Below are positions 61,444 to 64,000 of a DNA stretch of 64,000 nucleotides, one piece after another. Position 1 is the first letter of the stretch; every line of letters begins with the position of its first letter. Position numbers and translations under genes: made by a program. Source of the DNA: Opitutaceae bacterium. GTDB taxonomy: Bacteria > Verrucomicrobiota > Verrucomicrobiia > Opitutales > Opitutaceae. The notes beneath the pieces are model-generated. The model worked only from the letters and a program-made list of their open reading frames with translations, was not told where the DNA came from and did no database searches. The stretch is taken from NCBI GenBank assembly GCA_028284235.1, contig JANQSC010000028.1:1-64000 (forward strand). Reading direction: 5' to 3'.

Positions 61444-63120
61444 TTAAAACCGGCCGTTGATCAGTCGATTGAGGGCGCTGACGACGCCCCGGATGGAAGC
61501 GAGCGCAATGTTGGTGTCGATGCCGGCGCCGTAGCAGCGGGCTCCCGTGGATCGGTTCTTTAGTTGAATGTAGGAGACTGCCTTGGAGTCAGCGCCGCGA
61601 CCGAGTGAGTGCTCGCTATAAGTGAGCAGTTCGAAGTCGTTTATGTCGATCTCTTCAAGGGCGTTGAAGAATGCGGCGATCGGACCGTTTCCGGTGCCAC
61701 GCAGGTTTATGTTTTTGCCACTGAACACAACGACTGCCCACACTTCGACTTCATTGTCGTCGAGGCGTTCGCTTCGAAACTCGATGAGCTCGATTGGCGA
61801 ATCGATTTCGATGTATTCACTCTTAAAGCACGCGTAAACGCCCTCTGGGTTGATCTCTTCGCCTGTCTCGTCGGCAATTCGATTCACTGCTTTGCCGAGC
61901 TCTTTGTGCATTTCCTTGGGCAGATTGAACCCGTACTCCTTTTCCATGACGTACGCCACGCCGCCTTTGCCGGACTGGGAGTTGATGCGGATGATGGCCC
62001 GGTAGTTTCGACCCATGTCTTTCGGATCGATGGGCAAGTAGGGAACTTGCCAGAGAGCGGACGAATCGTCGTCCTGCTGGGCGAATCCCTTTTTGATGGC
62101 GTCTTGATGGGAACCGGAGAAAGCGGTGAACACCAAATCTCCGGAATAGGGCGTGCGCTCGTGCACGTCCATTCGCGTCACGCGTTCGTACATCTCTCGA
62201 ACTTGGTTGAGATTCGAGAAGTCCAGTTGGGGGTGGACTCCTTGCGTGTACATGTTCAGGGCTACGGTAACGATGTCCAAATTTCCGGTACGTTCGCCGT
62301 TGCCAAATAAAGTGCCTTCCACGCGATCGGCGCCGGCCATGAGTCCCAGCTCGGTGGCGGCGATCCCCGTTCCTCGGTCGTTGTGCGTGTGCAAGCTGAT
62401 TGTGGCGCTGTCGCGGCGCGAAAAATGGCGGCAAAACCACTCGATCTGGTCGGCGTGTACATTGGGTGTGAAAAGTTCCACGGTGGCGGGCAGATTCAAG
62501 ATAATCTTGTCCTCCGGCGTCGGTCCCCAAACGTCGGATACCGCTTCGCAGCACTCGAGCGAGAATTCCAATTCAGTATCGCTGAAGCTTTCCGGCGAAT
62601 ACTCCAAGCGGACATGCGTGTCGGGAACGGTGGCAACCAGTTCCTTGACGAGGGTGGCGCCTTCGACTGCGATTTGCTTGATCTCGTTTTTCTCTTTTCC
62701 GAACACGACGCGGCGCTGGAGCGGATTGGTCGAATTGTAGATGTGGACGATGGCGTTTTTGATTCCTTCCAGAGACTCGAAGGTGCGGCGTATCAAGTGT
62801 TCGCGGCATTGGACGAGCACTTGAACGTACACGTCGTCGGGTATCAGCCCATCCGATACGAGTCGACGAACAAAGGCGAATTCCGTTTCCGACGCGGAGG
62901 GGAAGCCGACTTCGATTTCCTTGAAGCCCATATCGACGAGCGTTTTGAACATCTCGACCTTTTCGTCGACGCTCATGGGGATCGCCAGAGCCTGATTGCC
63001 GTCGCGAAGATCGACGCTGCACCAGATTGGAGCGGAGTCGATGACTCGGTTGGGCCACTGCCTGTCGGGCAAGTCGATGACCGGGTAAGGCTTGTATTTG
63101 GTTATGGGCGATTTTTGCAT
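61444..63120 (-). CDS. leuA: 2-isopropylmalate synthase
   Basis: The 558-residue protein is the longer type of LeuA: the catalytic barrel (CSVDLRDGNQALAIPMSVDEK, LHTHNDRGTGIAATELGLMAGA) and a C-terminal LeuA allosteric domain (about 430-558). It condenses acetyl-CoA and 2-ketoisovalerate in leucine synthesis, with leucine feedback at the C-terminal domain. The ATG at 63120 (MQKSPITKYKPYP) is family-like; the frame runs on to 63174. No leucine-rich leader peptide was seen upstream. Confidence 0.95.
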   Translation of the reverse strand: MQKSPITKYKPYPVIDLPDRQWPNRVIDSAPIWCSVDLRDGNQALAIPMSVDEKVEMFKTLVDMGFKEIEVGFPSASETEFAFVRRLVSDGLIPDDVYVQVLVQCREHLIRRTFESLEGIKNAIVHIYNSTNPLQRRVVFGKEKNEIKQIAVEGATLVKELVATVPDTHVRLEYSPESFSDTELEFSLECCEAVSDVWGPTPEDKIILNLPATVELFTPNVHADQIEWFCRHFSRRDSATISLHTHNDRGTGIAATELGLMAGADRVEGTLFGNGERTGNLDIVTVALNMYTQGVHPQLDFSNLNQVREMYERVTRMDVHERTPYSGDLVFTAFSGSHQDAIKKGFAQQDDDSSALWQVPYLPIDPKDMGRNYRAIIRINSQSGKGGVAYVMEKEYGFNLPKEMHKELGKAVNRIADETGEEINPEGVYACFKSEYIEIDSPIELIEFRSERLDDNEVEVWAVVVFSGKNINLRGTGNGPIAAFFNALEEIDINDFELLTYSEHSLGRGADSKAVSYIQLKNRSTGARCYGAGIDTNIALASIRGVVSALNRLINGRF

Positions 63121-63463
63121 GTCTCTATTGGTTGAAAGCAACGAATGAGGAGCGAGTTGGGTGACGCAATACAAAAGGTCGTCCCTGCCAAAAGGCTGTT
63201 TCCCACGAGGAAAATTCTACTGAATTAGGGGGAAGTGTAAATGCGTCCGGACAACTGCTCCTTATCCTAGAAGGAGGTTGTCGAGCTTCGTAAGTCGTAG
63301 AAGGTTCTGGACGGCGACGTTCATTTACTGAAGTAGAACGAGTAGGTCTATCGGCAGAATTGTCAAGCCGCTTAAGGATGTTGGGCGCGCTTCTAGGCTT
63401 GTCAGCGCGAGAATGGTCGCAAGAGTGGGCCGTCTACCCCGACAAACTCAATCAATCCTACTC
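63121..63463. other. Non-coding region between leuA and the second sulfatase
   Basis: About 340 bp holding the leuA leader (reverse) and the sulfatase leader (forward). No RNA gene, riboswitch or clear promoter pair was recognised. Confidence 0.3.
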
Positions 63464-64000
63464 ATGAAAAACAGCGCACTCCTCTCGTTCATTTTACTGT
63501 TAAGTTCTTCTTGTTTCCTCTCCGCTGAAGACCCGCGTCCCAACTTCGTTCTGGTGATGGCCGACGATCAGGGCTGGGGGCAGACGGGCTACTACGGCCA
63601 CCCGGTATTGAAGACCCCGCATCTCGACGCCATGGCGGCGAACGGGCTTCGCTTCGACCGGTTCTACGCGGGAGCTCCAGTTTGTTCTCCAACGAGAGCA
63701 TCGGTGCTGACAGGGCGGGCGAACGACCGAACTGGCGTTTACCAGCACGGGAATCCGCTGCGTTTGCAGGAGCGGCCCTTGCCGAGAGCGTTGCAGGAAG
63801 CTGGATACGCGACCGGGCATTTTGGCAAATGGCATTTGAACGGCGTGCGCGGCCCGGGCGTCCCGATTTTGGGAGAAGATAAGTATCATCCGGGCCGATA
63901 CGGATACGACCAGTGGCTCTCCGTGACTAATTTTTTCGATATCGATCCGGTGATGAGCCGCAATGGCGATTTCGAAGAGTTTCGTGGTGATTCGTCCGAG
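63464..64000 (+). CDS. Type I sulfatase, 3' truncated by the window
   Basis: The first 179 residues are present. A signal peptide ([16 protein letters not shown]) is followed by [15 protein letters not shown] (metal Asp pair) and the formylglycine motif C74-S-P-T-R78 in [15 protein letters not shown], then [10 protein letters not shown] with the catalytic lysine segment. It is a distinct sulfatase from the island copy (CSPTR rather than CSPSR), has core-like base composition and would need the formylglycine-generating enzyme at 49487-50461. The frame runs past the window end. Confidence 0.9.
   Translation, partial: MKNSALLSFILLLSSSCFLSAEDPRPNFVLVMADDQGWGQTGYYGHPVLKTPHLDAMAANGLRFDRFYAGAPVCSPTRASVLTGRANDRTGVYQHGNPLRLQERPLPRALQEAGYATGHFGKWHLNGVRGPGVPILGEDKYHPGRYGYDQWLSVTNFFDIDPVMSRNGDFEEFRGDSSE

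Noticed and set aside
1-64000. CRISPR arrays, prophage and rRNA genes
   Set aside because: No regularly spaced repeats, phage structural genes or rRNA segments were seen on either strand.

Overview
The window looks like a chromosomal piece of a Verrucomicrobiota bacterium of the Opitutae type. The clues are a TonB-dependent receptor with the LSPF...GY.A..TLAGTR style N-terminus common in that class, sulfatases with their own formylglycine-generating enzyme, FG-GAP secreted proteins, a Lys/Ala-rich histone-like protein, and LacI regulators that open with an N-terminal PKKSKRP-type extension. The assignment is inference from gene style; no rRNA is present.

Layout. 1-8.8 kb is high-GC core: the end of a TatD-like gene, HPr (ptsH), kdsB, carA, a lysine 2,3-aminomutase-type radical SAM gene, sodA, tadA, infA, a XerC/D recombinase, a histone-like protein with a structured leader, a Pal-type lipoprotein, a CbiX-like protein and tRNA-Lys(UUU). 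8.86-31.3 kb is a visibly AT-richer genomic island inserted in the 3' end of tRNA-Lys and bounded by a 21-bp direct repeat of the tRNA end. 31.6-64 kb returns to core: an ECF sigma/anti-sigma pair, ruvA-dapB-dapA, pilT, hemA-ccsA, a thiGHS-apaG operon, a PurH-like probable pseudoenzyme, two M20 peptidases, an Asp-box protein, a formylglycine-generating enzyme, a receiver/coiled-coil protein, a primary-like sigma factor, trpE, a tripartite tricarboxylate transporter (tctCBA), an SDR, a methyltransferase-like gene, leuA and the start of a second sulfatase.

The island reads as one nutrient-acquisition system. It has a TonB receptor, a secreted FG-GAP protein, a sulfatase and a Tat-exported beta-propeller for capture and processing outside the cytoplasm. 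A sodium/solute symporter brings the product in. Inside, two Gfo/Idh/MocA dehydrogenases, a sugar phosphate isomerase-like TIM barrel, an SMP-30 lactonase, an MBL-fold hydrolase and a gluconokinase could oxidise a sugar to a sugar acid and phosphorylate it. A LacI-family regulator sits in the middle, and a near-identical operator-like motif (consensus TTTAACTGTCAAATTGAA) stands before each of five forward transcription units. A cytochrome c - copper monooxygenase-like - TPR fusion lies in the same cluster. No integrase is visible, so the island is either fixed or mobilised in trans. The substrate cannot be read from sequence alone.

The best leads are the island with its five-site regulon, the duplicated tRNA-end-plus-terminator boundary, a pseudoknot-capable RNA leader before the histone-like gene, the PurH-like protein that has lost its catalytic motifs, and the cytochrome-monooxygenase-TPR fusion.
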